From: Deferribacterales bacterium Deferri_01 | Lineage (GTDB): Bacteria > Chrysiogenota > Deferribacteres > Deferribacterales > Geovibrionaceae | Assembly: GCA_001603805.1 (NCBI GenBank) | Contig: LUZY01000010.1 | Location: 207,995-271,994 of the forward strand | Direction: 5' to 3' | Length of the DNA stretch: 64,000 bases | Part shown: in pieces, positions 1-7,864 of the stretch | Numbering within the stretch: position 1 is the stretch's first letter | How the letters are laid out: each line of letters begins with the position of its first letter | Notes under the pieces: model-generated | The model's input: only the letters and a program-made list of their open reading frames with translations | What the model was told of the DNA's origin: nothing | Database searches by the model: none | Translations under genes and position numbers: made by a program

Positions 1-552
1 GATTGTGCCGCCCGTGCCAATTCCTGAAACCACCATATCCACTTTGCCGTCTGTATCGTTCCATATTTCCACACCTGTGGTTTTTCTGTGTATGGCTGGG
101 TTTGAGGGGTTTTCAAACTGCTGGGGCAGATAATATTTGTCCGGCTCATTCCTGGCAAGCTCAACAGCCTTGTCCACAGCGCCTTTCATCCCAAGATTTC
201 CGTCAGTGAGAATACACTCCGCACCGAAGGCGTTCATCAGCATCCTGCGCTCAACACTCATGTTGTCAGGCATTATAAGAGCAACCTTTATACCCATTGA
301 AGCCCCTGCGTAGGCAAGTCCTATGCCTGTGTTCCCGCTGGTGGGCTCGATTACCGTCATGCCTTTTTTAAGCACTCCCGCTGCCAGAGCATCCCACAGC
401 AGTGCGGCGCCTATTCTGCACTTAACGGAATAAGCAGGGTTGCGCCCTTCTATCTTTGCCAGGAAGATGTTATCAGAGCCGACGCATATTTTATTAAGCC
501 TCACAAGGGGCGTATTCCCGATAGAAGCAGGGTTGTTTTCAAACACTCTCAT
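1..552 (-). CDS. cysK: Cysteine synthase A (O-acetylserine sulfhydrylase), partial
   Basis: PLP enzyme that makes cysteine from O-acetylserine and sulfide in the cytoplasm. Only the first 184 codons are in the window; the gene runs off the left edge (family length about 300 residues). Visible motifs are IGNTPLVRL at residues 11-19, the PLP-binding lysine in SVKCRIG (K44), the substrate loop TSGNTG (71-76) and the phosphate-binding GTGGT at the end of the visible part. The ATG at 552 is preceded by a good ribosome site (AAGGAGTG). It is divergent from the MOSC-MogA gene. The context shows no sulfur operon on this side. Cystathionine beta-synthase is a related fold, but NPAYSVKCRIG is typical of CysK. 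Confidence 0.93.
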   Translation of the reverse strand, partial: MRVFENNPASIGNTPLVRLNKICVGSDNIFLAKIEGRNPAYSVKCRIGAALLWDALAAGVLKKGMTVIEPTSGNTGIGLAYAGASMGIKVALIMPDNMSVERRMLMNAFGAECILTDGNLGMKGAVDKAVELARNEPDKYYLPQQFENPSNPAIHRKTTGVEIWNDTDGKVDMVVSGIGTGGTI

Positions 553-706
553 TTAATCACTCCTTCAAGGTTGATTGACATTAGGAAGTTAATTCTTTAT
601 TTTGCATTTAAATTTGAAAAAATAAAAGTTTTTACTTTTGTTTTCCCTCATACTGCATAAATTCAGCATTCAGGGAAATTTATTTCTATATACGGAGGAA
701 TGTAAA
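553..706. other. Divergent intergenic region cysK / MOSC-mogA
   Basis: This 154-bp A/T-rich region holds the control signals of two divergent genes. A plus-strand promoter is listed separately. No RNA gene or further ORF of note is seen. The reading frame of the MOSC gene is open upstream to 638, but the good ribosome site is at 707. Confidence 0.5.
575..603 (+). promoter_or_regulatory. Probable sigma-70 promoter for MOSC-mogA
   Basis: A consensus -35 box TTGACA (575-580) is separated by 17 bp from TATTTT (598-603). Transcription would start near 610, giving a leader of about 95 nt before the ATG at 707. Confidence 0.55.
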
Positions 707-1639
707 ATGTCAGGCAAAATTCATTCAATAAATATCAGCGAGAAGAAAGGTGTTCAGAAAACTCCTGTTGAGTCGGTTGAAATGGTCAACGATTTCGGCA
801 TCAAGACCGATGCTCATGCAGGCAAATGGCACAGGCAGGTGAGCTTCCTCGCTCAGGAAAGCATTGATAAAATGGTGGCAAAGGGGCTGAATGTAAAAGG
901 CGGCGACTTTGCGGAAAACATCACAACTATCGGTGTTGACCTTGTGTCCATGAAAGTCGGCGAGAGACTTAAGATAGCTGATGTTGAGTTTGTGATCTCC
1001 CAGCTCGGTAAACTCTGCCACAACAGATGCGCCATCTACCACGCCGCAGGCGACTGCGTTATGCCCCGTGAGGGAATTTTCGGAGTTGTTAAAGGCAACG
1101 GCGGAGTCAAACTCGGCGACACTGTTGAAAAACTCCCCAAAGAAAGCATAACGGTTGCCGTTGTAACCCTGAGCGATAAGGGAAGCAAGGGCGAGCGAAT
1201 GGATGAAACCGGTCCTGCTCTCATTGAAATGGTTAAAAAAGAACTCAACCCCTCATTCACAAGGCTTGAACTCATTCCTGATGAGGTTGACCAGCTTAAA
1301 AACATCATAAAATACCTTATAGATATTCAGGGCTTTGACCTTGTGATAACCAACGGCTCCACAGGGCTCTCACCCAGAGACATAGCACCAGACGCCACTA
1401 TTGAAATGATAGAAAAACGTCTCCCCGGTTTCGAGGAAGCAATGCGCATGGAAAGCTTTAAAAAGACTCCACACGCACTTTTATCAAGAGCCGTTTGCGG
1501 AACAAGAAAAGACAGTATAATATTAAACGTGCCGGGAAGTCCCAAGGGTGCTGTTGAGAACCTTGGGGTGGTTATAAAAGCCCTTCCCCACGCCATAAAA
1601 AAACTTCAGGGGGACACGGCTGACTGCGCAGCGAAATAA
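707..1639 (+). CDS. MOSC domain - MogA fusion, molybdenum cofactor protein
   Basis: A two-domain cytoplasmic protein of 310 residues. Residues about 1-145 are a MOSC domain (molybdenum cofactor sulfurase C-terminal type) with the conserved cysteine in GKLCHNRC and a HAAGDCVMPREGIF stretch. Residues about 155-310 are a MogA/MoaB molybdopterin adenylyltransferase domain with TLSDKGSKGERMDETGP, TNGSTGLSPRD and LNVPGSPKGA. MogA adenylates molybdopterin before molybdate insertion; MOSC domains bind or transfer sulfur to the cofactor. The frame is open from 638, but ATG 707 has a strong site (ACGGAGGA) and is chosen. The end overlaps the proposed tmk start. MOSC-MogA fusions are known in other anaerobes, so the fusion is likely genuine. 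Confidence 0.9.
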   Translation: MSGKIHSINISEKKGVQKTPVESVEMVNDFGIKTDAHAGKWHRQVSFLAQESIDKMVAKGLNVKGGDFAENITTIGVDLVSMKVGERLKIADVEFVISQLGKLCHNRCAIYHAAGDCVMPREGIFGVVKGNGGVKLGDTVEKLPKESITVAVVTLSDKGSKGERMDETGPALIEMVKKELNPSFTRLELIPDEVDQLKNIIKYLIDIQGFDLVITNGSTGLSPRDIAPDATIEMIEKRLPGFEEAMRMESFKKTPHALLSRAVCGTRKDSIILNVPGSPKGAVENLGVVIKALPHAIKKLQGDTADCAAK

Positions 1640-2255
1640 CGGACTTTACATAGCCCTTGACGGAATAGACGGCTGCGGGAAAAGCACACAGTGCCTCAAG
1701 CTTGCCGAATACTTCGGCTCACAGGGGCGCAAGGTGCTTCTCACCCGTGAACCGGGAGGAACTGAAATAGGAGCCGAGCTTAGGGCAAGGCTTCTTTCCA
1801 GCAAGTATGACCTTGAGCCGGAATCGGAGATGATGCTTTTCTTCGTGGACAGGCTTGAGCATCTCACAAAGAAAGTCATACCGGCTCTTGAAGACGGCAT
1901 GGTGGTGATAAGCGACCGCTTCACCGCCTCCACCTATGCTTATCAGGTTTTCGGGCGGGGAATACCGGAAGGTGTTTACTCATCCCTTGAACATATTGCG
2001 CTGAAAACAGTGCCGGATATAGCTCTTATCATAGACAGCGAGCCTATAGCCTGCATAACAAGGGCAAAAGCAAGACTCATAGAGGACGGCAAAGAGGAAT
2101 CCGAAGGGAAGTTTGAACAGCTTTCTTATGAGTTTTTCCGCAATGTCCGGAACGGTTTTCTCACCTTCGCAGAGCGAAACGGCTATGTCCGCATAGTGGA
2201 CGGTCTGGGCACGGTGGATGAAGTATTTGCCCGTGTGCTTAAGAATATAAGATGA
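1620..2255 (+). CDS. tmk: Thymidylate kinase, probable CTG start
   Basis: Phosphorylates dTMP to dTDP for DNA synthesis. With a start at 1620 it is 211 residues, the usual size. The P-loop GIDGCGKST (15-23), TREPGG and the DRFTAST motif are intact. The start is odd: in frame between the stop at 1596 and the GTG at 1734 there is no ATG, GTG or TTG. The GTG at 1734 would delete the P-loop, so it cannot be the functional start. CTG at 1620 has an AGGGGG site (1608-1613) at proper spacing, which makes it the best candidate. It overlaps the MOSC-mogA end by 20 nt and holB by 4 nt (ATGA), so the three genes appear translationally coupled. Confidence 0.92.
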   Translation: MTAQRNNGLYIALDGIDGCGKSTQCLKLAEYFGSQGRKVLLTREPGGTEIGAELRARLLSSKYDLEPESEMMLFFVDRLEHLTKKVIPALEDGMVVISDRFTASTYAYQVFGRGIPEGVYSSLEHIALKTVPDIALIIDSEPIACITRAKARLIEDGKEESEGKFEQLSYEFFRNVRNGFLTFAERNGYVRIVDGLGTVDEVFARVLKNIR

Positions 2256-3127
2256 GATACATTGGTCATGAAAGGGAAAGGGAAATATTCTCAAAAGCCC
2301 TCGATTCAAAAAAATTTGTACACGCATATATTTTCAGCGGCAAAGAGAGCTGCGGCAAGAAACTCCTCGCCCGTGAAATAGCCCGATCCCTTTTCTGCGG
2401 CTGCGGTTTATTTGAGGAATCATCCTCCCGCCACTCCGCTCAGGTTGATGCCCTGAACCATCCCGATCTGCACATATTTGAGGACGACTCCATCCCCATA
2501 GAAAAAGTACGCAAAATGGGGGAAACGGCATACATGAGCCCCCATTCGGCAAACCATAAGGTTTTCATCATAGACAACGCACACAACATGCGTACCGAAG
2601 CCTCAAACGCTTTTCTCAAAACCCTTGAAGAACCCGGCGAAAACACGGTGTTTTTTCTCATTACCGATAAATACGACCGCCTGCTGCCTACCATACGCTC
2701 AAGATGCGTGCATATGGAATTTTCAAGATTAAGCGATGATGAAGTCGTTTCCATCATCAAAAAACTCCGTCCGGATGTTTCAAACTATGAGGCGGCAGTT
2801 AAGCTCGCCGCAGGTTCCGTGGCGCAGACACTTTATTTCCTTGATAACAATGCCTCCGAAAAGTGGATGCTGTTTGAAGAACTCAGCGGTGAAAAGCTTT
2901 ATAAACGTCTGGAAAGTCTGAAAGAAAAAGACGATATAAGAATCTTCTGCTCGGTGCTTTACGGATTCATCCTTGAAAAATACAGAGAGACGGGAAAACC
3001 TGTTCTGCTTGAGTTTTCAAACTATTTGCTGGATATTTTGCAGAGGCTTAACTATAATGTTAATCTTGATATTTTCAGGTTTGACCTGTTCACGAAAATA
3101 ACAGAGGTTCTAATTGAAAGAGATTGA
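2252..3127 (+). CDS. holB: DNA polymerase III delta' subunit
   Basis: Clamp-loader subunit of the replicative polymerase, 291 residues. It starts with the AAA+ pattern (YIGHERE, then HAYIFSGKESCGKK, a modified P-loop), followed by NHPDLHIF, KVRKM, VFIIDNAHNM and NAFLKTLEEP, with the SRC sensor in TIRSRC. The four-cysteine zinc module of long DnaX/HolB proteins is reduced to CGCG. It lies between tmk and ricT, the common tmk-holB-ricT-metG order. Overlaps: ATGA with tmk, and 14 nt with ricT. Confidence 0.92.
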   Translation: MRYIGHEREREIFSKALDSKKFVHAYIFSGKESCGKKLLAREIARSLFCGCGLFEESSSRHSAQVDALNHPDLHIFEDDSIPIEKVRKMGETAYMSPHSANHKVFIIDNAHNMRTEASNAFLKTLEEPGENTVFFLITDKYDRLLPTIRSRCVHMEFSRLSDDEVVSIIKKLRPDVSNYEAAVKLAAGSVAQTLYFLDNNASEKWMLFEELSGEKLYKRLESLKEKDDIRIFCSVLYGFILEKYRETGKPVLLEFSNYLLDILQRLNYNVNLDIFRFDLFTKITEVLIERD

Positions 3128-3836
3128 AGTTACCGGAGTGGCGTTTAAGCCCGCCGGAAAAATATATGACTTTTTATCCTGCGGGATAGAGGCGAAACAC
3201 GGGGAACACGTTGTTGTTGAGACGGAAAAAGGCGAAGATATTGCAGCTGTAATCCTTTCTCCACGCCCCATGGTTATCAAAAACATGGATGACATGAAAA
3301 AAGTTATCCGCAAGGCAACAGACGAAGACTATGTCAGACGTGCCAAAAACATTGAGGAAGAACCCGCAGCATTTGCCGAATGCAAAGAGCTGGTGGTAAA
3401 ACATGAACTTGATATGAAGCTCCTTAAGGCCGAATACACGCTGGACAGAAGCAAGCTCACCTTCTTCTTCACATCAGACGGCAGGGTGGATTTCCGTGCC
3501 CTTGTACGTGATCTTGCCCGTGTGTTCCGCACCCGTATCGAGATGCGTCAGGTCGGCGTCAGGGATGCAACCAAAATGCTCGGCGGTTTCGGACTCTGCG
3601 GAAAAGAATTCTGCTGCTCCACATTCCTTAGAAAATTCGACAATATTTCCATAAAAATGGCAAAGGACCAGAACCTTATACTCAACCCCACAAAAATATC
3701 AGGGGTTTGCGGAAGGCTTATGTGCTGCCTGCTCTATGAAAAGGAATCATACGCCGGAATCATAGATGAAAACGGCAACACGGCAAAGATTGAGTTCGCA
3801 CAGGGCAAGGCGGAAGACGAAGGAGGAAACATATGA
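3114..3836 (+). CDS. ricT: PSP1-domain protein (RicT/YaaT family)
   Basis: 240 residues. PSP1 proteins are core regulators; RicT of Bacillus forms an Fe-S containing complex that steers RNase Y, and the gene usually sits next to holB and metG, as here. The C-terminal half has the conserved cysteines in GLCGKEFCCS and GVCGRLMCCL. The start is TTG at 3114 with an AGAGG site 7 nt upstream, inside the end of holB. It overlaps metG by ATGA. What it does in a Gram-negative cell is not clear from the sequence. Confidence 0.88.
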   Translation: MKEIEVTGVAFKPAGKIYDFLSCGIEAKHGEHVVVETEKGEDIAAVILSPRPMVIKNMDDMKKVIRKATDEDYVRRAKNIEEEPAAFAECKELVVKHELDMKLLKAEYTLDRSKLTFFFTSDGRVDFRALVRDLARVFRTRIEMRQVGVRDATKMLGGFGLCGKEFCCSTFLRKFDNISIKMAKDQNLILNPTKISGVCGRLMCCLLYEKESYAGIIDENGNTAKIEFAQGKAEDEGGNI

Positions 3837-5773
3837 CAAAACAGCCGTTTTATATCACAACACCGATTTACTACGTTAATGACGTGCCCCACATAGGTCA
3901 CGCATATACGACGGTTGCGTGTGATGCTGTTTCCCGCTTTAAACGCCTTACAGGAAATGAGGTTTTCTTCCTTACCGGAACAGATGAGCATGGTCAGAAG
4001 ATTGAACAGGCGGCAGAAAAAAAAGGGATCACCCCCAAGGAACTCGCTGACGGAGTGGTTCAGAGATTTGCCGGACTCTGGGAAAAACTCAATATATCAA
4101 ACGACAGCTTCATCCGCACCACAGACCAGATACATAAAGACTCCGTGCAGAAGCTCTTTAAAAAAATGCAGGAAAACGGCGACATATACTTAGGTCATTA
4201 CGAAGGCTGGTACTGCACTCCTTGCGAAACCTACTGGACAGAGACTCAGCTTCTGGACGGAAACTGCTGCCCATCCTGCGGGAGGGCAACAGAAAAGCTG
4301 AAAGAACCTAGCTACTTCTTCCGTATGAGCAAATACGGAGACGCTCTTCTTAAACATATTCAGGATAACCCTGATTTCATAAAGCCCGAATCAAGGCGCA
4401 ACGAAATAATCTCGTTCATCAGAGAAGGTCTTAAAGATCTCTCCGTGAGCCGTGTATCCTTCAAATGGGGAATACCCGTGCCGGATGATCCCGAACACGT
4501 TATCTACGTATGGATCGATGCACTTACAAACTACATTACCGCCCTCGGCTACAAGGACGATGCGGAAAACTATAAAAAATTCTGGCCCGCCACATACCAT
4601 GTGGTAGGAAAAGATATTCTCCGTTTCCACACGGTTTACTGGCCTACAATGCTTATGAGTGCAGGGCTTCCCCTGCCGAAGAGCGTTTTTGCCCACGGCT
4701 GGTGGACTGTGGAAGGACAGAAGATGTCCAAATCCCTCGGCAATGCTATCGACCCATACTGGCTCGCCGATACCTTCGGAGTGGACGCCATAAGATATTT
4801 CCTGCTCCGTGAAGTACCCTTCGGGCTGGACGGAGACTTCTCCTTCAAGGCGCTTATTCACCGCATTAACGGAGACCTCGCAAACGATCTGGGCAACCTG
4901 CTTAACCGTACTCTGGGGATGCTTACCCGCTATTTCGGCGGCGTTCTGCCTGAATACAAAGTCGGCGATCCGCTGGATGATGCCATGGATGCAAAAATTG
5001 ACTCTGTTTTTGCAGAGGTTGAAAAACACCTCGACACACTGGCATTCAACAAAGCACTCATCAGCCTTTGGGAGCTGGTGAGCGCATTTAACAAATATAT
5101 TGATGATACCGCTCCCTGGGCTCTTGCAAAAGACGAAGCGAATAAAGACAGGCTCGGTTCTGTTCTCTATAAAATCCTCGACGGCGCACGGCTTATCGCC
5201 ACTTTGATCTCGCCCTTTATGCCCGAAACGGCAAAAAGCATGCGTGTTCAGCTTGGTCTTGAACCGGAAATCACTCCTGCGCCCATTGAAGAACTGAAGA
5301 AAACAGGCGGAATGAAAGCGGGCGCACTGCTTGATAAGCCTGAGCAGCTTTTCCCCAGAATAGACGAAAAGGAAATGCTTGAAAACATACAGAAAACCCG
5401 CACTCCTGAGCCCAAAAAAGAAGAGGCAAAGCCAGAAGCAATATCCGTTGCCATAGAATTTGCCGATTTTCAGAAAGTTGCACTGAAAGCAGGAAAAATC
5501 CTTGATGCTGAAAAGGTTGAGAAGAGCGAAAAGCTTCTCAGGCTTAAAGTGTCTCTGGGAGAAAACAGCGAGAGAACAATTGTGGCAGGCATTGCAAAAA
5601 GCTATGCACCGGAAGACCTCAAAGGGAAAACCGTTGCAGTGGTTGCAAACCTTAAGCCTGCCAAACTCATGGGAATCACATCCGAGGGTATGGTTCTCGC
5701 TGCTTTTGACGGAGAGCGTCATCACGTTATGATACTCCCCGATGGAATTGAGGCAGGAACACCCATAAAATAA
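3833..5773 (+). CDS. metG: Methionyl-tRNA synthetase with C-terminal tRNA-binding domain
   Basis: Class I synthetase charging tRNA-Met, 646 residues. HIGH is at 20-23 and KMSKS at 297-301. The zinc knuckle is CTPC (128-131) plus CCPSC (145-149). From about 542 there is an EMAP-II/MetG2-type tRNA-binding domain (ADFQKVALKAGKI), joined by a charged linker rich in E, K and P. The ATG overlaps ricT by ATGA. It is the last gene of the tmk-holB-ricT-metG run and is followed by a repeat region rather than a clear terminator. Confidence 0.97.
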   Translation: MTKQPFYITTPIYYVNDVPHIGHAYTTVACDAVSRFKRLTGNEVFFLTGTDEHGQKIEQAAEKKGITPKELADGVVQRFAGLWEKLNISNDSFIRTTDQIHKDSVQKLFKKMQENGDIYLGHYEGWYCTPCETYWTETQLLDGNCCPSCGRATEKLKEPSYFFRMSKYGDALLKHIQDNPDFIKPESRRNEIISFIREGLKDLSVSRVSFKWGIPVPDDPEHVIYVWIDALTNYITALGYKDDAENYKKFWPATYHVVGKDILRFHTVYWPTMLMSAGLPLPKSVFAHGWWTVEGQKMSKSLGNAIDPYWLADTFGVDAIRYFLLREVPFGLDGDFSFKALIHRINGDLANDLGNLLNRTLGMLTRYFGGVLPEYKVGDPLDDAMDAKIDSVFAEVEKHLDTLAFNKALISLWELVSAFNKYIDDTAPWALAKDEANKDRLGSVLYKILDGARLIATLISPFMPETAKSMRVQLGLEPEITPAPIEELKKTGGMKAGALLDKPEQLFPRIDEKEMLENIQKTRTPEPKKEEAKPEAISVAIEFADFQKVALKAGKILDAEKVEKSEKLLRLKVSLGENSERTIVAGIAKSYAPEDLKGKTVAVVANLKPAKLMGITSEGMVLAAFDGERHHVMILPDGIEAGTPIK

Positions 5774-5783
5774 TATGTTGCGT

Positions 5784-5838
5784 CAGGCGGTTTAGCCGCC
5801 TGCAAACTGACAGGGTGTACACGTTTGCTGCTGTTATA
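5784..5838 (+). repeat. Hairpin and partial copy of the structured repeat
   Basis: A perfect 7-bp hairpin CAGGCGG/CCGCCTG (5784-5802) lies just after metG. It runs into GCAAACTGACAGGGTGT..GTTTGCTG (5802-5831), a degenerate copy of hairpin 3 of the full element at 5846. No T-run follows, so it is not a classical terminator. Confidence 0.55.
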
Positions 5839-5845
5839 GCTGACT

Positions 5846-5938
5846 TTATTCCATGGAAGGAATAACGCCGTGCGAAGCGAAGGGCAGTTTACCTGTCCGC
5901 GAGCGTGTCAGCAAACTGACAGGATGTGCAGTTTGCTG
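5846..5938 (+). repeat. Structured intergenic repeat, copy 1 (full)
   Basis: Order: hairpin 1 TTATTCC/GGAATAA (5846-5865, loop ATGGAA); core A GCCGTGCGAAGCGAAG (5867-5882); hairpin 2 GGGCAG/CTGTCC (5882-5898, one G-T pair); core B GCGAGCGTGT (5899-5908); hairpin 3 CAGCAAACTG/CAGTTTGCTG (5909-5938, loop ACAGGATGTG). It has the same orientation as metG upstream. Cores and loops match the copies at 19.1, 39.5 and 49.3 kb, but the stems do not. Confidence 0.85.
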
Positions 5939-6002
5939 CATTAACATGATACTGCTTATCAATAATATTGACACAAACTTATAAATAAAATAATCTGTCT
6001 TT

Positions 6003-6027
6003 CAGGGCTTGATTTCACTAAGCCCTG
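6003..6027 (+). promoter_or_regulatory. Hairpin upstream of tatD
   Basis: An 8-bp perfect inverted repeat CAGGGCTT/AAGCCCTG with a 9-nt loop, 39 nt before the tatD start. No T-run follows. It may be a leader structure or an operator. Confidence 0.3.
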
Positions 6028-6065
6028 ACTGCATCTTAACAAAAACAACAGGAACAGATTATATA

Positions 6066-6905
6066 ATGATTGCAAAAAAAAACTCGCCGGAACACACGGC
6101 TTTTCTGGATAAACTGACCGCCTTTGAAGGCTTTTTCACCGATTCACATGCTCATCTGCACATGTCGCCCCTGGTTGAAGAGGCGGATGCAGTTATGGAA
6201 AGAGCCGCACAGCACAAGATAAAGCGGATAGTGACAATAGGCATAGACATCGAAGACAGCAAAAATGCTGTCGGCTTTGCCGGCAGATACGATAATGTTT
6301 ACGCATCTGTGGGAGTTCATCCCCATGATACAGTCGGCTTTCCTGAAAACGGTATGGAAAGCCTGCGGGAACTTCTCAAGGCTCCCAAGGTATTAGCACT
6401 GGGTGAAATCGGTCTGGATTTTTTCTATGACCACTCCCCCAGAGAAACTCAGGAAAAGTGCTTTGCCTCATTTCTCGGACTTGCAAACGAAACGGGAACA
6501 CCCGTAATTATACACAACAGAGATTCCACCGCCCGCCTGATTGAAATAATGAAGGCGGAACTGCCCGCAAGGGAGAAAAACGGTATTATCCACTGCTTCA
6601 GCGGTGATACCGACCTGATGCGCTTTGCCCTTGATAACGGATTTTACATTTCCTACGCAGGAGTTGTAACTTTTCCCAAGTCGGATGAGCTGCGCCGATC
6701 CCTTGCATTTGTACCGAAGGAAAGGCTGCTCATCGAAACAGATGCGCCGTACCTTGCGCCTTCCCCATACAGAGGCAGAACAAACGAGCCGGCATACACA
6801 GTCTACACGGCAGAAACAATAGCCGCAGAGACGGGTATGACACTGGAGGAAACGGCGGAGCTTCTGGAAAACAATTTTCAGTCACTTTTCGGGGACAGGT
6901 TATGA
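6066..6905 (+). CDS. tatD: TatD family metal-dependent DNase
   Basis: 279 residues, TIM-barrel hydrolase acting on DNA (TatD/YcfH type). Metal ligands are visible in FTDSHAHLH near the N-terminus, GEIGLDFFYD, IIHNRDS, IIHCFSGD and LLIETDAPYLAP. The frame is open upstream to a TTG at 6009, but that would add 19 poorly conserved residues from inside a hairpin. ATG 6066 gives a typical TatD N-terminus with a short lead, though its ribosome site (AGGA at 6050) is distant. It overlaps the next gene by 4 nt. TatD often follows metG and holB, consistent with this order. Confidence 0.9.
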   Translation: MIAKKNSPEHTAFLDKLTAFEGFFTDSHAHLHMSPLVEEADAVMERAAQHKIKRIVTIGIDIEDSKNAVGFAGRYDNVYASVGVHPHDTVGFPENGMESLRELLKAPKVLALGEIGLDFFYDHSPRETQEKCFASFLGLANETGTPVIIHNRDSTARLIEIMKAELPAREKNGIIHCFSGDTDLMRFALDNGFYISYAGVVTFPKSDELRRSLAFVPKERLLIETDAPYLAPSPYRGRTNEPAYTVYTAETIAAETGMTLEETAELLENNFQSLFGDRL

Positions 6906-7264
6906 AAAAGAAAATTTTGATTGTTGAAGACAACAAATACGAGAGAGAAGGTCTCGCATCACTGCTTTCTGAGCAGAATTATGATGTAGACACTGTTGAA
7001 AACGGGCGTTTTGCACTGGATAAACTTCACGAAACAGAGTTTGACCTTGTGGTGACTGACCTAATGATGCCCGCCACGGACGGACTCCAGTTCCTTCATA
7101 AACTAAGAAACAACGGAAGCAGCGTGCCTGTTCTTGTGATAACCGGAAATGAAAATATGGAGAACATGCTCTCAGCTTACCAGCTCGGCGCTCTGGACGT
7201 TATATACAAGCCGTTTGCCTTCAGTGAGCTGATGGATGTTATCAAAAGAGTAATTCCTGCATGA
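6902..7264 (+). CDS. Single-domain response regulator (CheY-like)
   Basis: 120 residues and only a receiver domain. The acidic pocket is E9-D10, the phosphate acceptor D53 (VVTDLMMP), the switch threonine T81 and the lysine K103 (YKPF). There is no output domain, so it would act by protein contact or phosphate transfer. Its start overlaps the tatD stop (ATGA). No kinase gene is adjacent, so the partner cannot be told. Confidence 0.9.
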   Translation: MKKKILIVEDNKYEREGLASLLSEQNYDVDTVENGRFALDKLHETEFDLVVTDLMMPATDGLQFLHKLRNNGSSVPVLVITGNENMENMLSAYQLGALDVIYKPFAFSELMDVIKRVIPA

Positions 7265-7271
7265 TTTAGAC

Positions 7272-7300
7272 TTTCCTAACTGTCCGCCGGGGTATATAAT
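7272..7300 (+). promoter_or_regulatory. Possible promoter for the universal stress gene
   Basis: A perfect -10 box TATAAT (7295-7300) lies 42 nt before the start codon. The -35 position (about 7272-7277) is weak. It lies in the 77-nt gap after the regulator gene. Confidence 0.4.
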
Positions 7301-7341
7301 AGATTTATATTAATAATTTATTATGTATAAGGAGGACAGCG

Positions 7342-7791
7342 ATGATAAAGATCAAAAAAATCCTTTACCCCACAGATTTTTCGGAACCCTCTAAGGTTGC
7401 GCTCGAATATGCCGCAGAGCTTGCGAAACAGTTCGGTGCAGAACTTGAAATACTCCATGTTATGTTTGATGAAACACAGGTGGTTTCCTTTTATCTGCCG
7501 CAGGTGACTATGCAGTCTCTCTCCACTGACATTGAAACAGGCTCGTCAAAACAGCTTGATGAATTCATCAAAAACCAGACGGTGCTTCAGGGTATAAACT
7601 ACACAACAAAACTGATAAAAGGCACTCCCTTTATCGAAATCAACAAGTACGCCAAGGAAACCGGGGCGGACATGATAGTTATCGGAACCCACGGCAGAAC
7701 AGGGCTTGACCATGTTCTCTTCGGTTCAACCGCTGAAAAGGTTGTCCGCAAGGCCCCATGCCCGGTGTTTACAGTCAGACCCGAAGAATAA
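7342..7791 (+). CDS. Universal stress protein, UspA family
   Basis: 149 residues. The N-terminus KKILYPTDFSEPS and the C-terminal nucleotide-binding motif GTHGRTGLDHVLFGST (G-2x-G-9x-GS type) point to the ATP-binding class of Usp proteins. The start has a strong AAGGAGG site. It has its own -10 box and a terminator, so it is probably expressed alone. The exact stress role cannot be told from sequence. Confidence 0.93.
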   Translation: MIKIKKILYPTDFSEPSKVALEYAAELAKQFGAELEILHVMFDETQVVSFYLPQVTMQSLSTDIETGSSKQLDEFIKNQTVLQGINYTTKLIKGTPFIEINKYAKETGADMIVIGTHGRTGLDHVLFGSTAEKVVRKAPCPVFTVRPEE

Positions 7792-7831
7792 AAAGGCAGG
7801 TTTCCCTGCCTCAAGTAATACTCATATACAG

Positions 7832-7864
7832 CCGGATGTTTTTTACAGCATCCGGTTCTTTTTT
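7832..7864 (+). terminator. Rho-independent terminator after usp
   Basis: Stem CCGGATG/CATCCGG (7832-7855) followed by TTCTTTTTT. It separates usp from the convergent minus-strand gene that ends at 7863. Confidence 0.8.

Noticed and set aside
4391..5725. 444-codon open frame antisense to metG
   Set aside because: It is the complement of a strongly conserved gene (HIGH, KMSKS and the tRNA-binding domain are on the plus strand), its composition is rich in C, F and H as expected for a shadow frame, and no ribosome site fits.
5784..5802. Rho-independent terminator of metG
   Set aside because: The hairpin CAGGCGG/CCGCCTG is perfect, but no T-run follows; it merges with the repeat region.
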